Below, in pieces: positions 53,864-62,513 of a DNA stretch of 64,000 nt. The stretch comes from Thorsellia kenyensis (GTDB lineage: Bacteria; Pseudomonadota; Gammaproteobacteria; Enterobacterales; Thorselliaceae): assembly GCF_042432445.1 (NCBI RefSeq), contig NZ_JBHLXE010000016.1, positions 62,001 to 126,000 on the forward strand, written 5' to 3'. The translations under genes and the position numbers were made by a program. Positions within the stretch are counted from its first letter, which is position 1, and the number at the start of each line of letters is the position of its first letter. The notes below the pieces were generated by a model, which saw nothing but the letters and a program-made list of their open reading frames with translations, had not been told where the DNA came from and searched no databases.

Positions 53864-55327
53864 CTAACCCATTCTGTAATTTGGTGATTCTTTGGTAATG
53901 GTTACGTCATGTACATGACTTTCTTGGATGCCAGCACCACTGATTCTGACAAATTGCGCTTTCGTTCTTAATTCATCAATCGTTGCACATCCAGTGAGCC
54001 CCATACAAGAGCGCAGCCCCCCCATTTGCTGATGGATGATCGCTTTTAGGTATCCTTTATAAGGGACCCGACCTTCAATTCCTTCTGGAACCAATTTATC
54101 AGCCGCATTATCAGTTTGGAAATACCTATCTGATGATCCTTTAGACATTGCTCCTAATGATCCCATGCCACGATAAGATTTAAATGAACGACCTTGATAA
54201 AGTTCAATCTCACCAGGTGCTTCATCAGTTCCAGCAAATAAAGATCCCACCATAACACAAGATGCACCTGCAGCTAGAGCTTTAGCGATATCCCCTGAGA
54301 AACGTATACCTCCATCAGCAATCACTGGAATATTACGTTCTTTTAGTGCTTCAGCGGCATCTGCGATAGCCGTAATTTGTGGTACTCCTACACCTGTTAC
54401 GATACGAGTTGTACAAATAGATCCTGGACCAATCCCTACTTTAACAGCGCTTGCTCCTGCATCTGCAATTGCAATTGCACCTTCAGCAGTTGCGACATTT
54501 CCGCCGATAATTGCCAAATCGGGATATTTAGCGCGTGTTGCTCTAATTCTTTGTAGTACTCCTTCGGAATGACCATGTGACGAGTCTATCAAAAGGACAT
54601 CAACCCCTGCATTGACTAAAGCTTCAATTCGCTCTTCATTGCCTTCACCAGCACCTACGGCAGCTCCTACTCTTAAACGGCCTAGCTCATCTTTACATGC
54701 ATTAGGTTTTTGTTCTGCTTTTTGGAAATCTTTAACAGTGATCATACCTAAAAGATGATACTCATCATCTATGACCAGGGCTTTTTCTACACGACGTTCA
54801 TGCATTTTTTGGAATATTTCATCACGAGAAGCATTCTCTTTGACAGTGACTAACCGGTCTTTAGGAGTCATTACTGCTGTAACAGGTTGATTTAAATCAA
54901 CAACAAAGCGTACATCCCTACCGGTTATTATTCCAATCAGCTGATTATTTTCATCAACTACGGGATATCCTGCAAAGCCATTTTTTTCAGTTAAGGCTTT
55001 AACTTCTTGCAAGGTAGTTTTTGGAGAAACAGTTTGAGGAGAAGTAACAACACCACTTTCATAACGTTTAACTTTTTGTACTTCTAACGCTTGGCGTTCA
55101 ATGGACATATTTTTATGGATAAAACCAATTCCCCCTTCTTGTGCAAGGGCGATTGCTAAAGCAGATTCAGTCACAGTATCCATAGCAGCTGACAATAAAG
55201 GAATACTGAGTTGAATTGTTGACGTAAGGGAAGTTGATAGATTTGCAGTATTTGGAAGAACAGTCGAATGCGCAGGCACTAACAGAACATCATCGAAAGT
55301 GAGCGCTTCTTTTATGATTCGAAGCAT
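53864..55327 (-). CDS. guaB: Inosine-5'-monophosphate dehydrogenase
   Basis: NAD-dependent enzyme making XMP from IMP, the first step to GMP. The barrel begins ALTFDDVLLVPAHSTVLPNT. A tandem CBS pair (about residues 90-205) includes ITGRDVRFV and VEKALVIDDEYHLLGMITV. The catalytic Cys loop is GIGPGSICTTRIVTGVGVPQ, and the flap region is YRGMGSLGAMSKGSSDRYFQ. Length 487 aa (E. coli 488). An upstream ATG adds 13 residues lacking in homologues and is rejected, so the start is the ATG at 55325-55327. Confidence 0.96.
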   Translation of the reverse strand: MLRIIKEALTFDDVLLVPAHSTVLPNTANLSTSLTSTIQLSIPLLSAAMDTVTESALAIALAQEGGIGFIHKNMSIERQALEVQKVKRYESGVVTSPQTVSPKTTLQEVKALTEKNGFAGYPVVDENNQLIGIITGRDVRFVVDLNQPVTAVMTPKDRLVTVKENASRDEIFQKMHERRVEKALVIDDEYHLLGMITVKDFQKAEQKPNACKDELGRLRVGAAVGAGEGNEERIEALVNAGVDVLLIDSSHGHSEGVLQRIRATRAKYPDLAIIGGNVATAEGAIAIADAGASAVKVGIGPGSICTTRIVTGVGVPQITAIADAAEALKERNIPVIADGGIRFSGDIAKALAAGASCVMVGSLFAGTDEAPGEIELYQGRSFKSYRGMGSLGAMSKGSSDRYFQTDNAADKLVPEGIEGRVPYKGYLKAIIHQQMGGLRSCMGLTGCATIDELRTKAQFVRISGAGIQESHVHDVTITKESPNYRMG

Positions 55328-55640
55328 AGCAATATTACCTAAATTAAGAGAGGAAAAATAAGTCATGACATCGAGTGATCTAAGAACTAAATGAAAACAT
55401 CAATACGAGTCACTATGTAATACTAGAAAATATTGCCGAGAGATTTTACAGCAAAATCTTCTTTTGCTCCACATTTTTATTTGTTTTTTTATTTTTTTAT
55501 TTATCACACTGAAATTAATAAGTATTTTAATTTGATCATGTGCAAACATAGATATTACATTAGCCATTATTTGGTAAGACTTAAAAATTACAAAATTCAG
55601 GAAAAAATTCTTGAATTATAGTCCTTTTTACTTTAATCTA
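55328..55640. other. Divergent intergenic region guaB/ferric-binding protein
   Basis: Very T-rich on the + strand. The guaB promoter must lie here but no good consensus is seen. No gene was recognised. Confidence 0.35.
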
Positions 55641-55669
55641 AATGAGAATTATTCTCATAGTGAGAATGT
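55641..55669 (+). promoter_or_regulatory. Overlapping Fur boxes
   Basis: Two overlapping palindromes: ATGAGAATTATTCTCAT (55642-55658) and ATTCTCATAGTGAGAAT (55651-55667). Both have the TGAGAAT/ATTCTCA half-sites of Fur operators. They lie 67-92 nt before the coding start, consistent with iron repression. Confidence 0.85.
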
Positions 55670-55733
55670 GTTTCATTCACATAACTCTTTTATCTACAAC
55701 TTTGCAATGATAACCCCAAGGAATCTACCCAAT

Positions 55734-56777
55734 ATGGCAAATTTCAAAAAAATGGCTTGTTTCAAAAAAGCGTCAATAGCTGCATCGATTTTATTACTAT
55801 CACAGCAAGTATTTGCTGGTGATTCAGTGACTATTTACACAACAAGAGAACCTAAGTTAATTGAGCCTATTCTTGAGAGTTTTACTGAACAAAGTGGCAT
55901 TAAAGTAAACTCCATCTTTGTCAAAGAGGGTTTATTAGAAAGAGTTAAAGCTGAGGGCACTACGTCACCTGCTGATATTTTAATGACTGTTGATATTGGA
56001 AATTTAGTAGATCTAGTTGAAGCTGGACTAACCCAACCTATTGATTCAGAAGAATTAAAAAAACATATTCCTGAAAACTTGCGCGACCCTAATGGTAACT
56101 GGTTTGCTTTATCTTTACGTGACAGAGTACTTTACGCTGCTAGTGATATGTCTATAGACTCTTTTAGTTATGAAGATTTAGCTAAGCCTGAATTTAAAGG
56201 TCGTGTCTGTATTCGTTCTGGTCAACATCCTTATAATATTGGTCTAATCGCAGCAATGATTGAACATAACGGTCCAGAAAAAACTGAGCAATGGCTAAGA
56301 GATGTAAAAAATAATCTTGCACGTAAAGCCACTGGTGGGGACAGAGATGTTGCTCGTGATATTTTAGGTGGGATCTGTGACTTAGGGTTAGCGAATGCTT
56401 ACTACGTCGGAAAAATGAAAAACGCTGATGCAGGATCAGAAGAACGTCAATGGGGTGATGCCATTAAAGTGATTCGCCCGAGTTTTAGCCAATCACCTAA
56501 TCAAGGGACCCATGTCAACATCAGTGGTGCGGGTATTGCGCTTAATGCAAAAGAGAAAGAAAATGCAATCAAATTAATGGAGTACCTGGTTTCAGAAAAA
56601 GCACAGTCTTTGTATGCTAAATCAAATTATGAATACCCTGTAAGAAAAGGTGTGGAGCTTGACCCTATCGTGGCAAGTTTTGGTCAACTCAATATTGATG
56701 CAATCTCTCTTACTGATATAGCAAAACATCGTGAAGAAGCCAGTAAACTAGTTGATAAAGTAGGATTTGACAACTGA
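55734..56777 (+). CDS. Ferric iron ABC transporter substrate-binding protein (FbpA/FutA type)
   Basis: Periplasmic iron-binding protein. The signal peptide (about residues 1-29) is MACFKKASIAASILLLSQQV.. ending in VFAG. The mature protein starts DSVTIYTTREPKLIEPILES; the tyrosine pair NAYYVGK in the second lobe and the Tyr in TIYTT are typical ferric ligands. LYAASDMSIDSFSYEDL and the NQGTHVNISGAGI segment are also family features. Length 347 aa. The ATG at 55734 is chosen; 55707 and 55752 are alternatives. No permease or ATPase gene follows, so the transporter must be completed elsewhere. Fur boxes lie directly upstream. Confidence 0.9.
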   Translation: MANFKKMACFKKASIAASILLLSQQVFAGDSVTIYTTREPKLIEPILESFTEQSGIKVNSIFVKEGLLERVKAEGTTSPADILMTVDIGNLVDLVEAGLTQPIDSEELKKHIPENLRDPNGNWFALSLRDRVLYAASDMSIDSFSYEDLAKPEFKGRVCIRSGQHPYNIGLIAAMIEHNGPEKTEQWLRDVKNNLARKATGGDRDVARDILGGICDLGLANAYYVGKMKNADAGSEERQWGDAIKVIRPSFSQSPNQGTHVNISGAGIALNAKEKENAIKLMEYLVSEKAQSLYAKSNYEYPVRKGVELDPIVASFGQLNIDAISLTDIAKHREEASKLVDKVGFDN

Positions 56778-56869
56778 TTTGATGGAGATCAACGATGTCT
56801 CAGTAGCTTTAAGTTAGCTAACATTTAAGTTACTGATTTCCATTTTAAGATTTATCTCCTCATTTTCTT

Positions 56870-56905
56870 GGGCTCTAAAATTTATTGAGCCCTTTATCTA
56901 TTTAT
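56870..56905 (+). terminator. Terminator of the ferric-binding protein gene
   Basis: GGGCTC (56870-56875) and GAGCCC (56887-56892) form a 6-bp stem, followed by TTTATCTATTTATT. Confidence 0.7.
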
Positions 56906-57004
56906 TATGTTTAGCTCCGGCCATTTATTCAGTACTGCTTTAGTATCAGAGCTGCATATAATCTTATGTGATGCATATCTACTGTGACACATATAGCCTA
57001 AGTT

Positions 57005-57031
57005 TGAGTGAGTAATCTCACTCATTTTTTT
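57005..57031 (+). terminator. Orphan plus-strand terminator, possibly of a small RNA
   Basis: Perfect 8-bp stem TGAGTGAG/CTCACTCA with a 4-nt loop followed by seven T. It is the second terminator after the ferric-binding gene, and no protein gene lies between the two. The strand excludes slt. A small RNA in about 56906-57031 is one explanation. Confidence 0.65.
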
Positions 57032-57091
57032 CACTTTATATACCTAATGGCAATCACGATGCAGGTTTTGCTGATACTGAACGCTCACAGC

Positions 57092-57142
57092 ATGGGCATT
57101 AGGATGATATCCGCTCATGCAACTTGAAGTAACTTTAGTATA
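57092..57142. repeat. Dispersed repeat, copy B
   Basis: Aligns without gaps to 24745-24795 with 40 of 51 identical bases, including GGGCATTAG and CTTGAAG(T/C)AACTT. Upstream, CCTAATG (57043-57049) pairs with CATTAGG (57097-57103). It lies just downstream of slt. Confidence 0.65.
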
Positions 57143-57159
57143 TGGCTATCTGTATTGTT

Positions 57160-59130
57160 TTAGTACATCATTTGCCATTCATCCTCAGTCAATATATGAG
57201 GATTAGTAGGTATATTTAGCCCTTGTTTAGTTAGGATATATTGATAGTAAAAATCAAACGCTAATACATTTTTAACATATTGTCGAGTTTCTGGATAAGA
57301 AATCGCTTCAATAAATTGGACACTATCCACTTGGCTTTGAGTGCGGTTAAGCCAAAAAGCTACTCTTGCTTTACCTGCATTATAAGCGGCTGTTGCAAAA
57401 ATACGGTTATTATCATAATCAAGCAAACGATCATTTAGGTAATTCACCCCAATTTGAATATTCATTAAGGGGTTAAGAAGATCTTTATCTGATTGATAAT
57501 TCAATATATCGTGCTCTTTTGCCACTTGCTTTGCTGTTGCTGGCATAACCTGCATTAATCCTTTAGCTCCTGCAGGAGATATAACATCGAATGACCATGC
57601 ACTTTCTTGTCTAGCAATCGCGAGTGCATAACTGAGTGTGACTTCTTTAGTGTTTACATGCTGTTTAAAAGTATCAAGGTAAGCAGTTGGAAACCTCAGT
57701 TCAATAGAATCCCAAAGTTTACCGTCAATAGTTGCGCTAACTGCAAGCTCAGCCCACCCCCTATCTATAGCATATTGTGCCAGTCCTATTTGCCCTGTTT
57801 TATCTGTATTGAGTGTTCCAAATCGCCACTCCCTTCTCGCAGGTCCTAACTGACCAAGCGCCATAAATTCTGAAACTCGCTCAATGATTTTTTTATCATG
57901 TGCAGAAAGGACAACCTTGTTAGTTTGAGGTACTTTCAACTCATAAGGCACATTTAGAGTCTGAGCAGCTACCATAGGGTAAAAACCTCTACCATCTATT
58001 AGCTTCAATAACAGTTCATTCGCTTGTTCAGTTTTATCGTCTTTTAATAGAAGTCTTGCTTGCCAATACATCCATGTATCTTCTTGTTTAGCTTCTTGGG
58101 AAAGCTGTTCAATACCTAAACGGATTGTGTCCCAATCATTTTCCCTTAGTGCAATCCGGATACGATAAGCAATCAATTCATCATTGTTTGTTTTTTGAAA
58201 TAAATCCTCTCTTAACGCACGTTCCTCTTTTGAAGGATTGTTGAGAAAAAGAAGTTGTTTTAAAAGAATATCGCTAAGTAATTTCCTTTGATCGTCATTA
58301 AGCGCCTGTGCTTTTGCAAAACTATCCTGTAACGCTATTGCTGAGCTCAGATAATACTTTGCATGATATGTGAATGCATGCAAGGCAATTTTTTGCGTAA
58401 CTTTTGTGAACGGTTTGTCTATCAATGGCATAATATCCTTTGAATTTTTTAGCCATGCCAAAAGCGCACTTTCTTGCTCTCGAATTTCAGGAGATAACTG
58501 CTTTACTAAATAATTGGCTAATTGCATATTGTTTCCATTAATAGCTAAAACTGCTCTTTCTAAAAGCGCATTGTCTTTATCTACTTGCGTTAAGTAATAT
58601 TCAACAATGCTATCACAACGTTTAGGTAAACTCCTCTCACTAAGCCACAGAGTTGATAATGTTTTAAGATCAATATTGATACCATTATTCAATGCGCTTT
58701 GGTGTAAGATACATTGATTTTCAATTGATAAAGCGTCATAGCTCATTTCAATGCTTGTTCGGAGTAATTCAATAGAAGTCCACGCATCTGTAACAGCCCA
58801 TTTTTGTAAAAAAGAGGCAATTAAACTTTCATTTACAGCAGATTTGGGCTCTGTTTGAATAAAATGAATGACTTCTTCTACAGAAATATCTTCTAGATGT
58901 TCGAGCATTAACCGATATTCTGCATACCTATGAAGCGGATACCCCTTAAGGCCAATGAGCTCAGTTTGGTTTTCTTTGAGCGAAGTTGTGGTCAAATTGG
59001 CTAAAAAATGTTGATAAATCTCTCTTTGTAAAACTGAAGCAAAAACAGAAGTTGAATTCAAGGTGAAATATAAAAGAAAGCCAATTAAGATAAAAGATAA
59101 ATTATAAGAGGAGTTTTTTTTAAAAAGCAC
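57160..59130 (-). CDS. slt: Soluble lytic murein transglycosylase
   Basis: Periplasmic enzyme that cleaves peptidoglycan to 1,6-anhydromuropeptides. Signal peptide residues about 1-31 (LSFILIGFLLYFTLNSTSVFA). A long alpha-superhelical U/L domain follows (to about 480). The catalytic C-domain has ALAIARQESAWSFDVISPAG with the catalytic Glu in RQES, then GLMQVMPATAKQVA, LMNIQIGVNYLND and AAYNAGKARV. Length 656 aa (E. coli 645). The start is a GTG, as no ATG precedes the signal peptide. Confidence 0.94.
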   Translation of the reverse strand: MLFKKNSSYNLSFILIGFLLYFTLNSTSVFASVLQREIYQHFLANLTTTSLKENQTELIGLKGYPLHRYAEYRLMLEHLEDISVEEVIHFIQTEPKSAVNESLIASFLQKWAVTDAWTSIELLRTSIEMSYDALSIENQCILHQSALNNGINIDLKTLSTLWLSERSLPKRCDSIVEYYLTQVDKDNALLERAVLAINGNNMQLANYLVKQLSPEIREQESALLAWLKNSKDIMPLIDKPFTKVTQKIALHAFTYHAKYYLSSAIALQDSFAKAQALNDDQRKLLSDILLKQLLFLNNPSKEERALREDLFQKTNNDELIAYRIRIALRENDWDTIRLGIEQLSQEAKQEDTWMYWQARLLLKDDKTEQANELLLKLIDGRGFYPMVAAQTLNVPYELKVPQTNKVVLSAHDKKIIERVSEFMALGQLGPARREWRFGTLNTDKTGQIGLAQYAIDRGWAELAVSATIDGKLWDSIELRFPTAYLDTFKQHVNTKEVTLSYALAIARQESAWSFDVISPAGAKGLMQVMPATAKQVAKEHDILNYQSDKDLLNPLMNIQIGVNYLNDRLLDYDNNRIFATAAYNAGKARVAFWLNRTQSQVDSVQFIEAISYPETRQYVKNVLAFDFYYQYILTKQGLNIPTNPHILTEDEWQMMY

Positions 59131-59163
59131 AGGAGTATCTCAACCTTTGGGTTAATAATTATC

Positions 59164-59198
59164 CTTACTCCCTCTCATTTAATCTCAAAGGGAGTAAG
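59164..59198 (-). other. Hairpin downstream of hemY
   Basis: 10-bp perfect stem CTTACTCCCT/AGGGAGTAAG, 15-nt loop, between hemY and slt. No T tract follows, so terminator function is tentative. Confidence 0.45.
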
Positions 59199-59295
59199 AT
59201 CAATCGACTCTTTTGTCAGCTGTAAATTGGATTAAAGACAGATCATTCAAAACAAGCTTTATAATTTGAGTTTCACCTCTGTCTTAAAATTTTTA

Positions 59296-60336
59296 TTAGA
59301 TGGATTTATTCTCAATTTTATAAGAGATAAATAACTTAGCCTGATTGACAGTGTCAATATCGCTTAATTTATTTTCCCATTTTTTTAGACGTTTATTCAT
59401 AGACTGCCAGTCAAGCGAATCAAAACGTTCTAGTAATCTTAATAATTCAGAGGAAATATGCTGCTTGATAAAAATTTGATAATACTCAGTCGCCTTTCCT
59501 ATATCTCCCTCATTCAAGAATGTTTCAACAAGAATAGATTGGATTAAAGCATCTTTTTTGTCTATGCGAGGTAAAGATTCCCACCATTTGACTAGACCAT
59601 CAACGCTTTCTTCTTTGATGATTCTTAGCATTAATCCATGGTAGCTCTCTTTTTTAAATTCTTCAATTTGAGTGTATGAATAGACCCCTTGCTTAGACAA
59701 AGTAGGCAGTAATTGAATAAGTGCACTATAAGCCTTAGAGCCTAAATAAATTTGTGCAGACAGTTTAAGAACTTCTGGATGTATCGGTTTAGAGATTCGC
59801 AAACGTTCAATTCTCACTGTTGCTGTATTAAAATCCCCTTTTTCAATCAGTAATCTAATCTGAGTTAAATCCAAGGCTAACTCATTATCAAATTGTCCTG
59901 CTGAAGCTAAGACTAAATAGTGCTGACTACCATCAAAATTACCCTGTTTTTGGGCTATTTCAGCGGCTAATAGGTAATTTAACGCAGGGAATTGAGCATG
60001 CTTAGCTCCTTTAATTAAAGCTTTTTCAGCCAATTTTAAATCGCCTTCTAGAAATTTCATCAACGCAAGCTGAGTTTGATTTTCTGACGCTCTTTTTTTA
60101 CGAGTAGAAAACCAACCAGAAACACTTTTAGTTTTCAAAAAGACTCTTTTTAAGATCGCCATAATAAACCAATAAATCAACAATAACGCCAATAGCATAA
60201 CGATAAGAACTGTTACAGTTGTCTCAATTTCATAGCCAGACATTTGTATAAACACAACACCCTGCTGCTCAATTAAAAACGGCCCTAATCCCAAAGCAAC
60301 CAATCCAATAATAAAGATTATAAGCAATTTAATCAT
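59296..60336 (-). CDS. hemY: HemY, inner-membrane TPR protein
   Basis: HemY_N family protein linked to the haem operon; it is not a protoporphyrinogen oxidase despite the shared name, and its role is not settled. Two N-terminal transmembrane helices (about residues 2-22 and 41-63) are followed by a basic stretch and a TPR-rich periplasmic or cytoplasmic domain (DLKLAEKALIKGAKHAQFPA, YLLAAEIAQKQGNFDGSQHY). Length 346 aa is close to E. coli (398). An AAAGGCGG site precedes the ATG. It lies 11 nt after hemX, forming an operon. Confidence 0.9.
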   Translation of the reverse strand: MIKLLIIFIIGLVALGLGPFLIEQQGVVFIQMSGYEIETTVTVLIVMLLALLLIYWFIMAILKRVFLKTKSVSGWFSTRKKRASENQTQLALMKFLEGDLKLAEKALIKGAKHAQFPALNYLLAAEIAQKQGNFDGSQHYLVLASAGQFDNELALDLTQIRLLIEKGDFNTATVRIERLRISKPIHPEVLKLSAQIYLGSKAYSALIQLLPTLSKQGVYSYTQIEEFKKESYHGLMLRIIKEESVDGLVKWWESLPRIDKKDALIQSILVETFLNEGDIGKATEYYQIFIKQHISSELLRLLERFDSLDWQSMNKRLKKWENKLSDIDTVNQAKLFISYKIENKSI

Positions 60337-60347
60337 TATGACCGCCT

Positions 60348-62108
60348 TTATAAATTATTGTTTGAAGTGTCTAAAGGAGTTTTGGTATCGTCTTGGTACA
60401 TTTTTTCAGCCAGTGAATCTCTAGTTATTGTGTCAGTATCAGAATTTCTATTAACGTCAGTTTTAGAAGTCTCTGCTGAATCAGAGTCACTTGAAGAACC
60501 TATGATAGGTCGATTATCCTCCTTAGGAAGAACCCACTTTAATACTCTTTCATTCACGAGCCGCTCTAAGGGTTCTCGAGAGACAAAGGAATTTGGGAGA
60601 GATAAAGTCAATTGCTGAGCTTTAAGCGAGTTTAATTCCATCAGAAAATGCTGAGTCAGAGGATCTTCGCTATCAAAAAAATCGGTAACATTTAAAATAA
60701 TGTCTTCAATCGTTTCTTTATAAACAGACGCTTGCTGTCTTGAAACAGATTGAGTCGCAAGAAATAGTCTTGCTCGAATATTTTCTTTTAGATATATGGC
60801 TTGTTCTGGGCTTAATATCACATTTCCTTGACTGTCCACTCGTCTGATCTTAATAAAATCCTGAGAAAAATCTTGCAGGCTAGCCAAAAAGTTCTGGCGC
60901 CAATCCCCTACATTTGCTGAAATTTCTGACATTTGTGCCTCAGATGTTGTTGGTCGCCTAAATTCAGGTTTAAGAACCAGCTTGTCAACACTTCTTGTAA
61001 GAGCGCTTAATTTTGACACAATACCATCAACATCAGGAGGATTAATAGCAGCTAAGGTTGCTATATCAGAAGATATTGCCTCTCTGATTGGAACTAAACT
61101 ACTATCATTCATCTGCGCTAAGCTATTATCAGCGGTTTTTAAAAGCGTCATAGCCGTGAGGATATCTTTCTCAGCCCACAGACGTCTTGCCGCCATTTTT
61201 ACGTAAAAGTCAGCTTGAGAAATTAACCAATCGGAATTATCTTGTGTAGCCAATCGGTTTACTTTTTGCTCTAAAGCCGCTAGCCTAGATTGTGCTGTTT
61301 CTTGTTCTAAAGAAAATGTTTTTAAAGCCTTTTGCTGAGATTCACTAAACAAATCCAATGATTGATTCATTTGGGTATTTAATAGCGTAATTTTATTGAT
61401 TTCACTCTCTTTTTTATCTTGTTGTTGCACAAATTGATTTTGAAGAAGTGCTATTTCTTGTTGCAATTGAGTCTGATTGTTTTCAATATTTGCTAAGATA
61501 GCCGCTTTGTTTATCTCTGTTTGCTTTTGAAAATAGATAAAGTTGCCACCCACAGAAGCTGCAGCAATAACAATAGATAAAAGCGACAAATATAATGGAC
61601 TTTTAGAAGTCTTATTCATAGGCGTTGAGTTCCTATCTAAATCATTTAAATTAACAAAATCTTTTTTAATGTTTTGGTTCCTAGATGTTTTATACTTTTC
61701 ATTACCTGAAAACATTGTGTTATCAAGTGTTGTATCATCGGATTTATCATCGTGAGTGAAGTCATCACTGTTCAGAGTTTTTTCAATATTAGAAGGAACT
61801 TGAGTGTTGTTGGAATCCATATGATCGCTATTTATCGTTTGCGTTGATATATTTTCTTTTTTAGATAATGTGATATCTTTAGAATCCATGGCATTTAAAG
61901 TCTCTTCAGCTTTACTATTGAATATTTGATTACTTTTATCATCAATCTCATCTCTTCTATCGACTTCTTTGCTATCTAATTGACTAGACGCTTCAGAATC
62001 TTTTGTATGTTCTTGAGAAATCTCAGAATGAGTATTATTCTCTATAGTACCTTGAGAGAGAAAATTCTGGTGTTCAGTATTTTCCAATTTTTCCTTATTA
62101 TCTCCCAT
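60348..62108 (-). CDS. hemX: HemX-family inner-membrane protein
   Basis: HemX (annotated as an uroporphyrinogen-III methyltransferase family member without the methylase fold). Residues 1-170 form an unusually long low-complexity, acidic, Ser/Asn/Thr/Asp-rich cytoplasmic segment. A single transmembrane helix follows (SLLSIVIAAASVGGNFIYF), then a long coiled coil (ENNQTQLQQEIALLQNQF) and the conserved DWLISQADFYVKMAARRLW and the C-terminal region. A GTG nine nucleotides upstream is in frame, but ATG at 62108 has AAGGTG. hemC and hemD, its usual upstream partners, are not here. Confidence 0.88.
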   Translation of the reverse strand: MGDNKEKLENTEHQNFLSQGTIENNTHSEISQEHTKDSEASSQLDSKEVDRRDEIDDKSNQIFNSKAEETLNAMDSKDITLSKKENISTQTINSDHMDSNNTQVPSNIEKTLNSDDFTHDDKSDDTTLDNTMFSGNEKYKTSRNQNIKKDFVNLNDLDRNSTPMNKTSKSPLYLSLLSIVIAAASVGGNFIYFQKQTEINKAAILANIENNQTQLQQEIALLQNQFVQQQDKKESEINKITLLNTQMNQSLDLFSESQQKALKTFSLEQETAQSRLAALEQKVNRLATQDNSDWLISQADFYVKMAARRLWAEKDILTAMTLLKTADNSLAQMNDSSLVPIREAISSDIATLAAINPPDVDGIVSKLSALTRSVDKLVLKPEFRRPTTSEAQMSEISANVGDWRQNFLASLQDFSQDFIKIRRVDSQGNVILSPEQAIYLKENIRARLFLATQSVSRQQASVYKETIEDIILNVTDFFDSEDPLTQHFLMELNSLKAQQLTLSLPNSFVSREPLERLVNERVLKWVLPKEDNRPIIGSSSDSDSAETSKTDVNRNSDTDTITRDSLAEKMYQDDTKTPLDTSNNNL

Positions 62109-62117
62109 CACACTCAC

Positions 62118-62406
62118 CTTTGTTGTAAATACGCATTTAATAATTAACTTTATGTTCCTACCTTAGATTATCATTTTCAACACATAATAGAAATAGCGAA
62201 TTTAGATTTGGACTTGAATTTGCATTAATTTGGGGTCATTGAAGGTGCTTTTTCAGTTTAAGCTATCTTCTTCTGAATAAAAGATCTTGCTTATTCCAAA
62301 AGAATAATCATACGAAGAGTTGTATTCGGATGTTACTTTATGCATAAATGAAAAAAAGGTCTACCCAGCATCGTGACGGTTAACTCACTATATTAAATTC
62401 GACAAT
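62118..62406. other. Divergent intergenic region hemX/nupG
   Basis: AT-rich spacer. Apart from the CRP site downstream at 62407 nothing was recognised. With 62423-62513 this completes the gene-free stretch. Confidence 0.35.
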
Positions 62407-62422
62407 TGTGAATAAGATCACG
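62407..62422 (+). promoter_or_regulatory. CRP site upstream of nupG
   Basis: TGTGA-ATAAGA-TCACG matches the CRP consensus except in the last base. It lies 92-107 nt before the nupG ATG. E. coli nupG is likewise under CRP (with CytR) control. Confidence 0.7.
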
Positions 62423-62513
62423 ACAGTTTTTACCTTTCTGCTCTTAATTCAATTTATTATATAGACATTGAAGCAACTTAACTATATATACAAAAACTTA
62501 ATTAAGGTCACCG

